Shown here piece by piece: positions 12,734-23,812 of a DNA stretch of 64,000 nt. Location of the stretch: the NCBI RefSeq assembly GCF_001625305.1, contig NW_017804464.1:3493914-3557913 (forward strand), given 5' to 3'. The stretch's first letter is position 1, and each line of letters begins with the position of its first letter. The position numbers were made by a program, and so were the translations under genes. The stretch is from Branchiostoma belcheri (lineage: Eukaryota > Chordata > Leptocardii > Amphioxiformes > Branchiostomatidae). The notes under the pieces were generated by a model, which was given only the letters and a program-made list of their open reading frames with translations, was not told the DNA's origin and searched no databases.

Positions 12734-13378
12734 GATGTTTCCTTCACTGGCTTTGTACATGCAGATTTTATCCCAATAACACAAAGTAGGTCATGTTTTT
12801 TGGATTTGTATGCACATACAGTACATGCCAGCCATCTAAACCTTACAAGGAATAGGATTTGTTGGACATGTGCTCTTCCCATGACACACTTTCAGTCAGC
12901 TCGGCTGCTTTGATAGAATGGGGGATTTGCGAGTGATCCCCTTCAAACTGTCTGACAGTATTGATCAGCTAGAGTTGGATCCTATTCCCAAGCAGCAGGC
13001 AATAAAATCTCTTTTACTGGCAACAAAATCCATGGGAATTATACCAACTTGACTGTTCTTTCAATATCATAAAATTTGATATACGCACATGAAAAGAAAT
13101 TGCATTCATGCTAAATAATTCACTGAGAACTTTATTGCATTCAAATTTACGACAGGGTTCTCTATGGATTGTAGGTAAAGATGAAACCGCTAAATGCATC
13201 ATTGTCATAAAATCACTTCCTTTCTATAACTATGTATTGATTCCGGATGTGAACATGACAAATTGTGATTCATGTGAATCTATGTCCTGCCATGGAATGA
13301 ATCAGACTGTCTAAGTGGCAGTTATGAAACTTCAGCTTGAAGCTTGAAGAATAGTTAGACAAAGGCTTGTTGTTGTGA

Positions 13379-13640
13379 CGTTGGTTGGCGTAGTGGTAGA
13401 GCGTTCGACTATGAAGCAGAGAGACCCGGGTTCAATCTTGAGTTGTACCTGGAACGTGTCTGGACATGCGCCCTGGCGTTGTGCCCTTGGGAAAGGCACT
13501 TTACACGACTTTCCTCACTCCACCCAGGTGTGAATGGGTACAATGTACCTAACTTTGGTTGGGGAAAAACGTATTGAGGTCACCTTGTGGCGCTGAATGG
13601 CAACCGAACAGAATCTTGCGACAGTTTCACAATAAAAGTG
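13379..13640 (+). mobile_element. tRNA-derived SINE (copy 2)
   Basis: The A box TGGCGTAGTGG (13386-13396) is a perfect consensus match, and the B box GGTTCAATCTT (13429-13439) is close. The central domain follows: GTGCCCTTGGGAAAGGCACT, then TTCCTCACTCCACCCAGGTG and TGAATGGGTAC. This kind of conserved core is known from broad animal SINE superfamilies (Deu-, Nin- and Meta-SINEs); I cannot say which one from memory. The 3' end may extend to the ATT-rich tract near 13785. Confidence 0.9.
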
Positions 13641-13859
13641 TGTGGAGCAAATATGTTATATGTATCATGTGTATTGTTTGTGATTATTGATTGATTCATC
13701 AATTCAGTACTATAAAAAGGCTGTGATTGCATGGGTAATGTTTGACCAATAAAAACCTATTATTATAATTATTATTATTGTGTATTCTGTACATGCTCCA
13801 CTACATGTAATCTGCAATCTGTTTGAGAACAGTCAAGCAGACCCCCTCCCCCAGTTTTT

Positions 13860-14620
13860 GATAATCTAGCCTATTTTCATAAAATACTGTTTCCAAAGGA
13901 TGGTCAGATAAGTGCAAGGCCAAGGACGTCTGAGGGCAAAATTACTCCTAAGCCAAACGTTTTACACTCTAGCTCTCCTATAATCTTCTCACACCCATCA
14001 TTTGGCTTTATCAGATAGTTCTTTTAAAAATGTAAGGCAGAAGAAAATCCCTAGCCTTGTCCTCAGATATCTTTTCATACCCATTTTATTTTCAAAGCCT
14101 GGTCAGACATGAGGCTTCCATTCAAAACAGTGGAGCAGAAAAAAGTCCCTAGACTCCAAGAAAACTCACCAAATGACAGTCACCTAAAACTCTGTACCTT
14201 CAAATTCCAATCTGTCTGGCTAGAGAAGTACAAGGTTGGGCTAGACAAGTGCAAGGTCGTGGTTATCTACAATTTTAGGGCAGTCAGGTAGAAAATGACG
14301 CCCTAGCCTTGTCCTTATGATCTTCTTATCGTCTCTCTTTTCTTCAAAGTTGGTGAGACATAACCAAGATCAATGTCGTCTTTTCAGAAACAGTGAAGCA
14401 GAAAATAACTTCACAGACAAGGATAACCCTGTCCCGTGAACTTAAAGCACATCCTTTTGTTTTCAAAGCCTCTTCAGACAAGTCCATGGTCTTGACCCAT
14501 AACAAGGTAGAACATTACTCATTAGTGCTGACAAAGTTGTTCAATACAGCCTTGCCAAGGAGACTGTCCTGTATCAGTTTTGTCTGGATAAGAGCAGGAC
14601 AAAACTACAAGTCAGACTCT
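13860..14620. repeat. Degenerate long-period tandem repeats
   Basis: Phrases such as GCAGAAAAAAGTCCCTAG, CCCTAGCCTTGTCCT, TTTTCAAAGCCTGGTCAGACA and AGACAAGTGCAAGGTC recur several times at about 100-260 bp intervals with heavy divergence. The unit boundaries cannot be fixed by eye. Confidence 0.6.
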
Positions 14621-16029
14621 GTGTAACCAAAATCAACCAGAAGTTTGCAGAAAACTTTGAAAGAAGCTCAAGATCACAATGTCCTTCAATGACATTTACC
14701 TTCATTAGTTAGAGCAACCCTAATACCAAGTATCACCACTAACCATCCTTATATACAAATGTAGCTTCATGACTTTTTTTTGCTGGCCAAAGTAGTAGTA
14801 TGCAGGAAAACAGACCCATATGCAGACAGACACACTGAAAAATACCTCCACTCACAGAGGTGGTGACAAGTACTACCTTACAAAGGAAACATGCCTGATT
14901 TTGTGGATATCTACATTTATTTGCTAATCCTATGCAGAGAAAAGGCCATCATAATCAAACAACTCATGAGCATCATTGTTATTCCAGATACCTCCTGATA
15001 TGAAGTAATAAGCCTGGAAGGTTCATTAGCAAAATTAGATTTGGCATTTGGTACTCCAAAGATATTATCATGTTCACATTTCCTGGCTGTTACATCAGGG
15101 ATTTACTGTCTCTTACATTAGACCTGATGTATTCATGATAAACGATCCATTTGGGTAACATCCGGCTAATCTGAAAGTTTTCTATGAAGTTTAACTTTGC
15201 CAAGACAGCTGCCAGATGGCACAGAGATTTGCACTTAATACTGACTGTTTTTGTCTTCATATCAAGTTTGGAACTTTTTGATTCAGGGGAAACTTTAATT
15301 TGCTTTCTTGAAAGTGCATCATAGCACAAAGTTCTATTCATGTGACATACTGTTCAATAAACTAAATTATCAGCATCACCTACATGTAGAGAACTTTTAA
15401 ATCATACAGGTTGGGAATAAGAAGCATCCTTGACAGTTTGGTATCAGTGCAGAAATTGACAGAAGCGCCTCCTAGAGGAATCAATATGTACTGCCCTGCA
15501 AGCTTTTCTTAGGCTAAAGAATAGCCTATAGAAATGTATTGTACAATCAATGACATTTGACTTTGGTATCCTCAACAGCAATGGGCTGTGTAGAGAATAA
15601 GTCATGTTTGTTACCAGGCTACAAGTATTGCACATAAAAACCTTCTTTTCATTTTAATTTAACAAGCCAAAACACAGTATCCAATAGATATTATGATATC
15701 ATTATAGTACAACTTCAACATGTTGGTTTACTTTGATTTTGGTCTCTTCTTCTAATGCCACTTTATTCCTTGCGATTCAAAGCATTTCCACTCCTGCAAC
15801 CATGAACCAACAGTTGTGATTTAAAAAAGCCTGCAGTTAAAAGCACTTTCAAGTCCAAAACATTAAAAGCACTACAAACTTCAACTTGGTCACACAAAAT
15901 GATCAAACTGTAATGCAAAGAAAGGCACTGCAAACTTTCAGGGACATTCTGAGACAGAAGTGATCCATCAACATGAAACAATGTCATGCCTTATTTTTCA
16001 GTCGATGATGAATGAAGGTTGACATTTTC

Positions 16030-17790
16030 CTCCAGTACTGTCCCTGCATGTGTCTTCCCTGCCCCTTTCACCAAGCTGCACTCACCACATTCATCTGAGC
16101 CCAGAACTGACGCTAGCATTTCCCAGGGCTGTCTCCGTAAAGAGCAAGAGTTTCTGAAGATTGACGTTAAGTAACAGGTTTTCTACGAAGCGTAACTCAG
16201 TGACTATAGACTTCCCAAGAAGATAGTTACGGCAAATCCCTTTTGGCGTTCTGGTGATCTTCACTAGTTACCTTCATCCTTGCAACACACAAGTTTGTCC
16301 TGAGCATCAGAAAAGCAAGTCTTCTACCAATGTGTAAGAAGCATGACACTGTGACCATGTGTTTCCAGTAGAAGTGATTATGAGGAATCTCTTGTGTTTT
16401 CTTTAAAGTTACTTCTTTCAATACTAGACAATGTAAAACATATGGGAATCAAGGATAAGTGTGTTCTTTGCCTATTACAGGTAAACTTTGCTAAGTCCCT
16501 GTGCTGCCATTCTGTCTTGGGACTTTGAAATTCCTCTATGTAAGATCTGTGCATGCTTTGCACATGTTAGACCTTCAGCCTCCTTTTACTCGGTCACATT
16601 GTGCACATTGTGAACTGACACTTTTGTCTAACATTTCCAAAAGGCTGACTCAGAAAAGAGCATAAGTTCATGCTGTGTAAAGTTACAAAGCACAGGTCTT
16701 CTCAAAGGCACGACTCTGTGACTGTGTGTCTCCCATATACATAATTATGATTGATTCGTTTTGGCTTCTGGCCCTGAATGGCATCTATCAATGAGAGACA
16801 TTTGTAAAACAGATGAGAATTCAAGGCTGGGGTGCTCTTATATTTGAATCCATTGACTTCTATTCTGGCAAAGTTACCCAGCTGCAGAGATCGATGTTGT
16901 TTGATCCAGAATAGAAAATCAAATCTACATTTCACTGATTTATAAAATATGTACATAAAAATGCATATAACTTGTTATTTCTCTTCTGGTAAACTTAGCA
17001 AAGTGTGGGTGTTGGTGATTAATCACAAGACTAGAAAATCTACTTTAATTTCAGAATCTTTTTTTTTTTTGTGTGTGTGAAATATCTTAAAATCTGAATG
17101 CAACACACGTCTTCCCTGCCCTCTTTACCCAGTCACGTTGAACATATCGTGAACTGACACTAACATTTCCGAAGGCTGTCTCAAAAAGATCAGGGGTTCA
17201 TTTAGGCTATAACATTATGAAACAGGTCTTCTCAAAAGCGTGACTTCGTGTCTGTACATGTCCTGCAGAAATGATTCTGACTGATCCCTCTTGGCTTTTG
17301 GCGATGTCCCAAACGTGGCTACGACTTTGTTTCAAGACATTTGAAAACCAAATCAAGAGAATGGCTGCTCCTATGTAACCTACTTTAACTCTATTCTGGG
17401 GAGGTGAACTTAGTAAATGTGGACAAGTCCCAGCATTGCTAGTTGATCATTGGACTTCAAAATCTGCAATGTATACTATCCCTGCTTGCAGAATATGTGT
17501 ATTACTTAATGCACATATCACACATTACACACACTGAGCACATCATAAACTGACAGAAACATTTCAAAACATTGTCTCAGAAAGGACCAGATGTACAGGT
17601 TAATTTCGAGATGACTATACATTATATAATGAAACAGGCATGACTGTACCATGTCATGTGTGTTACTTGTAGAGAAGATTAAGACGAATGCATTTGACTT
17701 CCAGGCAATATCCCAAAACGGCTGCCTTCAGTGCAAGACATTTGTTACATTTGTTAAACATATGGGAATTTGGAGTCTGCCACATCTAGA
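16030..17790. repeat. Degenerate tandem array, ~400-540 bp units
   Basis: An anchor like GAACTGACACTAACATTTCC followed by GGCTGTCTCA occurs near 16103, 16611, 17151 and 17546. Each is followed by a 'ggtcttctcaaa..cgtgactctgtg' block, a 'tgat..ccctcttggcttttgg' block and a 'caagacatttg' block. Four diverged units are recognisable. I see no coding capacity. Confidence 0.75.
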
Positions 17791-17804
17791 TTAGTCTGTG
17801 TCTA

Positions 17805-18139
17805 CAGGGCTCAAAATACTGGGAGCACGTGCACGATAATGCACCCAAATTTGGAGCTGACACTGCACCCAATTTTTTTCTGTGGGTGCAACAGTGCACC
17901 CAAATATTTATGAGGTTTCCGTATGTAAAGATGTTAACTTCGCATACAGCATATTCTTCATAGCTAAGGGTAAAAAGATAATTATTATTATAGTATATTT
18001 ATTTAGAAATGAAATATAATAAGTTTTTGCTGACATTCTACTTATATGGTGCACCCCAAAAATGTTTTGTGCACCCAATATAATTCTTTAAGTTGGATGC
18101 ACCAGTGCACCAATTACCCAAAATGAATTTTGAGCCCTG
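17805..18139. mobile_element. hAT-like non-autonomous element A
   Basis: The ends are CAGGGCTCAAAATAC on the left and the inverse TTTTGAGCCCTG on the right. GTCTA flanks both sides (17800-17804 and 18140-18144), a possible short target duplication. Internally, GTGCACCCAA-type motifs recur in both orientations. The ends match the (C)AGGGCTC class found at three other places in the window. Confidence 0.8.
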
Positions 18140-18459
18140 GTCTATTTTGGTGAACTTAGGAAGTCCCACGGTTGCTGTTTTATCCCGAGAGAAGATTTAC
18201 ATCATCTGTATGACCTCTTAATCAGGACATTGCCAGTGACCTATTTCATCAGTCAGCCAGGCTTGCTCACAGGGTCGGAACACAAGGCAATGACTTATTG
18301 CATTTTGGGAACGGCGGCTTTGGCTGAGAGGCCCGTGGCCACATTCTGAGGCAGACAAATCGTACAGGCCAAATTTGGCCGCATTTTCGTGTGGGAAAAC
18401 CTCTCACTACAGGAGAAAACTTAGACATGACTTTGGCACGACCAGAAATACATTTATTT

Positions 18460-18737
18460 TTTTTGCAAAGTAAATGCATAATGTTTACCTTCGCATATGG
18501 TCTGCTTGGTTAATGCTTATTCAAACACATTCATATATACATGTATATGGTGACAGGAGTCTAAATCCTTCCTGCTATAAAATTGCTACATGATGTAACC
18601 CGACACTAGTTACCATAGTGACAAACGTCTGGTTCAGGTCATTGACCTTATTGGTTTGGAGAAGAAGAAGAACAAGAGGAAACAGGGCAAAAACCAAGCT
18701 CCAAAAACAATATATTTTTTTTTCCTTGGTAAACATA
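18460..18737 (+). mobile_element. X-box/IR1 repeat family, copy 3
   Basis: The copy runs from TTTTGCAAAGTAAATGC to TTGGTAAACATA. It contains GTTACCATAGTGAC (18609-18622) and a perfect inverted pair AGGTCATTGACCT (18636-18648), then a GAAGAAGAAG tract. Confidence 0.88.
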
Positions 18738-19433
18738 AAAAGGAAATTCTAGCTAAAGAATGCAGTGATTTAGAATTCTGACTTCTGGTCACACATTGGG
18801 AATGCAAATGAGGAATCAGACAAACATCAATTTGACTGAAACCCAAACATTGTCCTCGTAAAATCTCCCTATAGAATAAAATCACAATCAAGTTTGCAGC
18901 AAATGGGAGCATATAAAAGAAAATTCCAGCTAAGGGAGTGACAAAAGCACTTGTGTGTAAATTTTGCACTATGTTGGCATACTAATATACTGATAAAGCT
19001 TTCAAGGAATTGAAATGAGCTGCTAATGTCATCAAGTGTCGGGATTTAGATCATTTGAGGCCAAGATGGTAGACGTACCTGAGGGATTGCCACACCTTGT
19101 CTGGCTGAGAGCTCATATAACAAACCTGTTCTATTTATAGTAAAACCCACTAGGGTATCAGGGCCCAGAGTTGTACTTGAAATAGGTCACTCAAGAGCGC
19201 AGTGCTTAGGGTGATCATATCATGAAATACAACCTGATCTGTGCCTTTCACACAGGGCCAACAAAATGTAGAAACTTGGCAACATTAATAATCCAGCAAT
19301 CTATCATATATAATTGAAAATATATCAGAAAGACACTTGTAAAGAGAAAAACTGTTTTTGCAAAATTTCATCTCATCAATTCTTTTATTTCCTTCCAGAT
19401 GTAGCGATTTATAGAGATAGAGAATGGAGAGGG

Positions 19434-19770
19434 AATATTCCACATTTGTGGGCAAATACAAGCTTGCTATGTTTTCAAAAGACATGGTTATTTGTTCATT
19501 GCTTTATCTACACTCACACCTGTCATACAATAGAAGCCTTACGTATTGAGTATCAAGACACTCCACAATGGCACATATTTCTTGTTCACAAAGCATGGAA
19601 ATATTCCACATTTGTGGGCAAATACAAGCCTGCTTTGTTTTGAGAAGACATAGTCATTCATTCATTGTTTCATCTATAGACACACCTGTCGTACATACAT
19701 TGTGGATAGAAGCCTTACCTATGGAGTATCAAGACACCCCACAATGGCACATATTTCTTGTTCACAGACT
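19434..19770. repeat. Tandem duplication, ~166-bp unit
   Basis: Copies begin at 19434 and 19600 with AATATTCCACATTTGTGGGC. Each ends with CACAATGGCACATATTTCTT and GTTCACA. Identity is about 85% by eye. Short open frames across it are by-products of the repeat. Confidence 0.92.
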
Positions 19771-20033
19771 ATGCAAAGGTTAATGGAACCAAATAAGCAG
19801 AACATCAATCTGTACCACGGTAAATTGAACTGGAGAATCCCAGAGCCAAGGAAGAGAACAGCTGTGACCCTGGTGGGATTGGCTCGTAAATTACAGGAGC
19901 ACCCGAACAAATTTTTCACCAGTTCAGAGAGTTCGTGAAAGGTAAAGGTAGTCTACGTCGGTGAAGGTTAGACATCCAGGTACATTTGTAATACTACTAC
20001 TGTCAGTCAGTCTGTCATCAAGGTACTAAGATA

Positions 20034-20116
20034 TGCCAAAAAAAAAACAGTTACTCAAGCAACTGGATATGATTCCCAAAATCATATACAGTTGTTTCAG
20101 TAACTGTTTTTTGGCA
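20034..20116. repeat. Near-perfect 83-bp hairpin (snap-back MITE-like)
   Basis: The left arm TGCCA(A)n ACAGTTACTCAAGCAACTG and ATATGATT pairs with the right arm AATCATAT, CAGTTGTTTCAGTAACTG and TTTTTTGGCA. The loop is about 6 bases (CCCAAA). The longer A run on the left is the main asymmetry. It could be a foldback mobile element or an RNA hairpin. Confidence 0.85.
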
Positions 20117-21270
20117 TTGAGGTAGTCTGTTTTTGTAATAGGGTACGCACACTCTCTCAACACATTCTCTACTTTCACACCACCTTTAGCGATGTGTATT
20201 GAATTTTAGGCTACTAAGATACCTCAAGTCCGGTTGTCCATCTTTTTATCTACACGTACATCATGGATGGATACCTACTGTTTAGGTGGTGCAGTCAGTT
20301 TCTAGAATCATACAATTTGACAAACAATACACATCACACAGAGTACAATCTATGCTGGTATCTGATATCCATAGCATGCATAAACCTGATATTATCAATA
20401 AGTGTTGGGCTATTTAGCATGCTTAAGGTGTGACTTGACCCCCTATATAAAAGACCCCTAAAAGTCCCCATGGGCCAATTGTGTTTGTTTTGAAAAGCCG
20501 TGCAAAGTTTGAGACAACCCCCAGGATTCATCTCCCTTGAGAAACTCTCCCCTCTCACTGACCCCCAAAAAGCAAACAGTTGAAGAATTAACTTCGACCC
20601 GGCCAAATGAGGCTTGTAATTGGTGAGTAGTCAAGTTTATAAACACACCTGTGCTCGTAGCAGGGTAGGAAATACTTCTTCAGCCATGGTTGAACACTGG
20701 AGCCCGGGTAAAAATCTACACAGCTCAGTGATACTTTGTATCTGATGATACATGACTACAGAATAGGTGCGGATTTGTATGCATTATGTCCTTGGCAGGA
20801 TTGCAGACTTCCTAACAAGATATTTAGGAACAATGATTCTGATATATAGTGGAGTGGATTCATTCCTTACACTTACTGACATCTAGCACACTGTAGCCGT
20901 ACCTTAGAAATACATCTGAAGCTGCATAGTTCTCATTTAGAACTTTTATTCAGCCCATCACATTTAGCCTCTGTACACTTGAAGATTGGCAATTATTGTC
21001 GGAACTTGTCGGAAACAAAATCTGGTTGTGCACACTAAATTGTTAAGCACTTCAGATGTTACCTCAATACAAGAGTTCTGCATTTGAAGAGAGCCATATC
21101 TCAAGCACATTACAGATCCAACCACACTTATCAACAGGAGTGGGTGGCATGACCTACAGTGTAATGCCCCCTTGTGTTTTTCTACTTACCATGCACAGGA
21201 ATGGTGTTTTACATTATGTAGAAGTTAACCATGTATATGACACAAACAAAAATAACTTTGTTGCACTCAC

Positions 21271-21344
21271 CTCAACATTAACCATGACAAAGTGCTTGCT
21301 CAGGTCCTGGATCTGTTTACTTGCAGCAAATTTGGGCTTTAAGG
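21271..21344 (-). CDS. TXNDC12: TXNDC12 exon after the active site
   Basis: This 74-bp exon lies between a T-rich acceptor (TTTTTTTTACAG) and the donor GTGAGT. It completes Ala and encodes LKPKFAASKQIQDL then SKHFVMVNVE, ending exactly on a codon. This matches the helix after the active site (A-L-K-P-K-F-A) and the following strand (F-V-M-V-N) of the vertebrate protein. The frame is unbroken across the junctions on both sides. About 270 bp away on the 3'-intron side of the acceptor (higher coordinates) is the 140-bp tandem repeat that carries two RE1-like sites. Confidence 0.95.
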
Positions 21345-21613
21345 CTGTAAAAAAAGAAGAAAAAACGTGATCAGATGTTGGGGCAACTGCAAAGAGCTCA
21401 AATTCAGTACTAGGGTAGAACAGAAGATAAAGAACAACTTGGATACATTATATCAAACATAATACAAATGTCTGGAAAGTATGATGTTAATTCAGATGCA
21501 AACATAGGGTATTTTCAACAGGTTTTCACCAATGTACGTTTATTCATAGCACTCCAACTTGGTGAAATATTATCTTCCAACCCTTTTCCAAATTCTTTTC
21601 TAACTACTGGGTG

Positions 21614-21634
21614 TTCAGCACCAAGGACAGGTAT
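21614..21634 (+). promoter_or_regulatory. RE1/NRSF-like site 1
   Basis: TTCAGCACCAAGGACAG matches all positions of the vertebrate 17-bp consensus NTYAGMRCCNNRGMSAG. Binding is not shown, and whether the organism has a REST ortholog is unknown from this window. Confidence 0.55.
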
Positions 21635-21753
21635 CTTTCACATTGAGTGATGAGTATTTGCTGGACACAAAGTGGTGAATTTGCAGCAGAGAGAACCATA
21701 AGAATACTCAACAATTTTCCACATTCTTGCAGCTCTTCTCTAACTATTGGGTG

Positions 21754-21774
21754 TTCAGCACCAAGGACAGGTAT
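21754..21774 (+). promoter_or_regulatory. RE1/NRSF-like site 2
   Basis: The same core as site 1, in the second unit of the tandem repeat, 140 bp away. Full consensus match. Confidence 0.55.
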
Positions 21775-22449
21775 CTTTCACATTGAGTGATGCGTATTTG
21801 CTGGACACAAAGTAGTGAAGTTGTAGCAGAAAGAACCATAAGATCACTTAACAACACCTGTGTTTAGGATAGGTTGTTTTCAAGATAATTACGTCCTGTG
21901 AACAATAAAGATAACTGCCCGCTTTGGTGTCAAGAACCCTCCCTGTCTCAACGCAATTATACACATCAAAGAGGCAGGTAATTATCCCAAAGGCAGGAAG
22001 AGGACAGCCATTATGTTCAGTCTTGTTCTAATTACCAGTTTCAGCCTGAAGCCTCAATTAGGTCTTTATCTGTATAGATGGGTTCTGCTGTGCTGACTTG
22101 CCGCTTTTTTCTACGCCATCCTATCAGTTTTGATCTCCCTGTGGTTAAACGGCCATCGCTACTGCCAATAACCTCTCCCAACAACGTCCTGCTAAATGAC
22201 GACAGGTGTCTAGTACGCGGCGTAACTACTTAATGACCCAACTGTCCTTGGGGAAAATTGACCATTGCTAGATCTCAAGCCAGATAACTGCTCCCATGTG
22301 GGAAACAGCCTATGCCATCTCTGTTACTCAATGAATATTCTTTTGTAAGGTACTAAATGTTGGTGCTTGTCAATAGCATGTTATTAAAGTGCTTAGCCCC
22401 TGCCTGTTTAATGTGGTAATGTCCAACAATAACTCTGAATTATCCCTAA

Positions 22450-22778
22450 GGCCACACCAATTGATTTATTGGTTCTCTGATTTTTTTTTCAGAAAAAATA
22501 TGAAGTGGCAGGGTGAAAAAAAATTAAAAATAGGAGCCATGATGTCAACATACCAGGCTGAATTTTAATTCAAACAATGAACTTCAAACTTTTAATCAAA
22601 CCACTGCATTGATGGATGGAAAAAATGTAACATTAACTCTGAAGAGAAGTGACTTCCATCAACTGTAGGAGCCAAAAGATGAGCATTTAAGAGTTGATTC
22701 AGACCTGTTTTTTTTTTGCAATTCAGAAAAAAAATGAAGCTAAAAATCCAAGAACCAACAAATCAAATTGGTGTGGCC
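22450..22778. mobile_element. Harbinger-like MITE with TAA target duplication
   Basis: The ends are GGCCACACCAATTGATTTAT and the inverse of AAATCAAATTGGTGTGGCC. Similarity continues inward to TTTTTTTTCAGAAAAAATATGAAG. TAA flanks both sides (22447-22449 and 22779-22781). A 3-bp TAA/TTA target with ends beginning GG is typical of PIF/Harbinger elements. There is no coding capacity. Confidence 0.85.
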
Positions 22779-23074
22779 TAAGTATGCTAGCAAACCCGCA
22801 TTGTTCATCAATGTACTATCCCTGTCACTAGTAGACATGGTATCTATGATCAATAAGCTTTGTATCAACATTGTGATCATTACATTGATTCTGTCTAACA
22901 GCTGTTGGCCATATTGCTGAAGTTAGATAACTCAGAGATCTCAAGAGTACACAATAGTGATTGTTATGCAATACAAGGTACTGGAGTGAAGCACTCAATA
23001 TCAAGTAAAGTGCTGCAGTATTCCTCAAATGGATCAACAGAAGATAACAAATGTGTGTAATACACAGATGTGAG

Positions 23075-23095
23075 ATCAGCACCAAGGACAGATAT
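23075..23095 (+). promoter_or_regulatory. RE1/NRSF-like site 3
   Basis: ATCAGCACCAAGGACAG matches the 17-bp RE1 consensus fully. It nearly abuts site 4 in the same orientation. Confidence 0.5.
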
Positions 23096-23114
23096 TAGCA
23101 CCAAGGACAGGTAT
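23094..23114 (+). promoter_or_regulatory. RE1/NRSF-like site 4
   Basis: ATTAGCACCAAGGACAG matches the consensus (Y=T at position 3). Together with site 3 it forms a direct pair with a 19-bp period. Confidence 0.5.
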
Positions 23115-23582
23115 TGAACCCTTGAACAAAGTAAACAGCTTGTACATTATATGGTTATTTCACACGACGAAACTGAGTAAGTGTAACTGATTTAATGGGT
23201 GTGTTTTTTGCTTCAGTTTGGTCAAAGCAGAGCAATAAGTTGAGCAAATAATGACATTTGTATGTCCTTAGTAAGGACACCTGCCTCCCAAACAAACATG
23301 CCACACAGTCAAACCCTTGATCACTAAATCATTAAGACAAAATTGGACATATGAAGCTCAAAAGGCACAGGCCATCTTCCAACACAACCCATTAGCTAAC
23401 TAATGGACCTGACAACTTATATCACACAAGGCGCCAAGGGCAACTTATACATGGTGAGCAGCAATGTCTGGACATTTGTGTAATACTTCTTTGTCCAACA
23501 TATGAATGAGGACCACTTAAATCATCCTAAGTTGAAGGAAATAGTTCTCTGTTTAGAGGTCATAAAGTGTATGTGATAATCA

Positions 23583-23603
23583 GTGTATGTCCTTGGTACT
23601 GAA
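23583..23603 (-). promoter_or_regulatory. Imperfect RE1-like site
   Basis: On the minus strand TTCAGTACCAAGGACAT differs from the consensus at the sixth base and the last. It may be a decayed member of the same set. Confidence 0.3.
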
Positions 23604-23644
23604 ATATTTGTTATTCTTTATGCACAAGGAACATGAACTATATA

Positions 23645-23812
23645 GAGTCTAAATCCCTCCTGCTATGAAATTGCAACATGATGTAACCCAACATTAGTTA
23701 CCATGGTGACAGACCTCTGGTTCAGGTCATTGACCTTATTGGTTTGGAGAGGACAAGGAAAAAGAGAAAGAAACTGAGGAAAACAATATGTTTTCCTTTG
23801 GTAAACATAATA
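23645..23812 (+). mobile_element. X-box/IR1 repeat family, copy 4 (left-truncated)
   Basis: The copy starts within the family at GAGTCTAAATCCCTCCTGC and ends at TTTGGTAAACATAAT. It contains GTTACCATGGTGAC (23697-23710) and a perfect AGGTCATTGACCT (23724-23736). Confidence 0.88.

Larger units (their letters stand above)
8247..21270 (-). other. TXNDC12: TXNDC12 intron, ~13.0 kb
   Basis: This intron lies between the cis-proline exon and the exon after the active site. It holds three copies of the X-box/IR1 element, a 194-bp tandem duplication, an orphan exon candidate (10323-10493), a SINE, two long-period degenerate tandem arrays (about 13.9-14.6 and 16.0-17.8 kb), a hAT-like element, a 166-bp duplication and an 83-bp hairpin. 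The stretches 10500-12490, 14640-16020 and 20120-21260 show nothing I can name. Confidence 0.85.
21595..21860. repeat. Tandem duplication, 140-bp unit, with RE1-like site in each
   Basis: Two units share TAACTA(C/T)TGGGTG, TTCAGCACCAAGGACAGG, TATCTTTCACATTGAGTGAT, GTATTTGCTGGACACAAAGT and AGAACCATAAGA. The RE1-like core lies at 21614 in the first unit and 21754 in the second. Confidence 0.95.

Noticed and set aside
13379..13452. Possible functional tRNA gene
   Set aside because: The A and B boxes are good, but the arms do not form a clean cloverleaf and the sequence continues into a SINE core shared with another copy.
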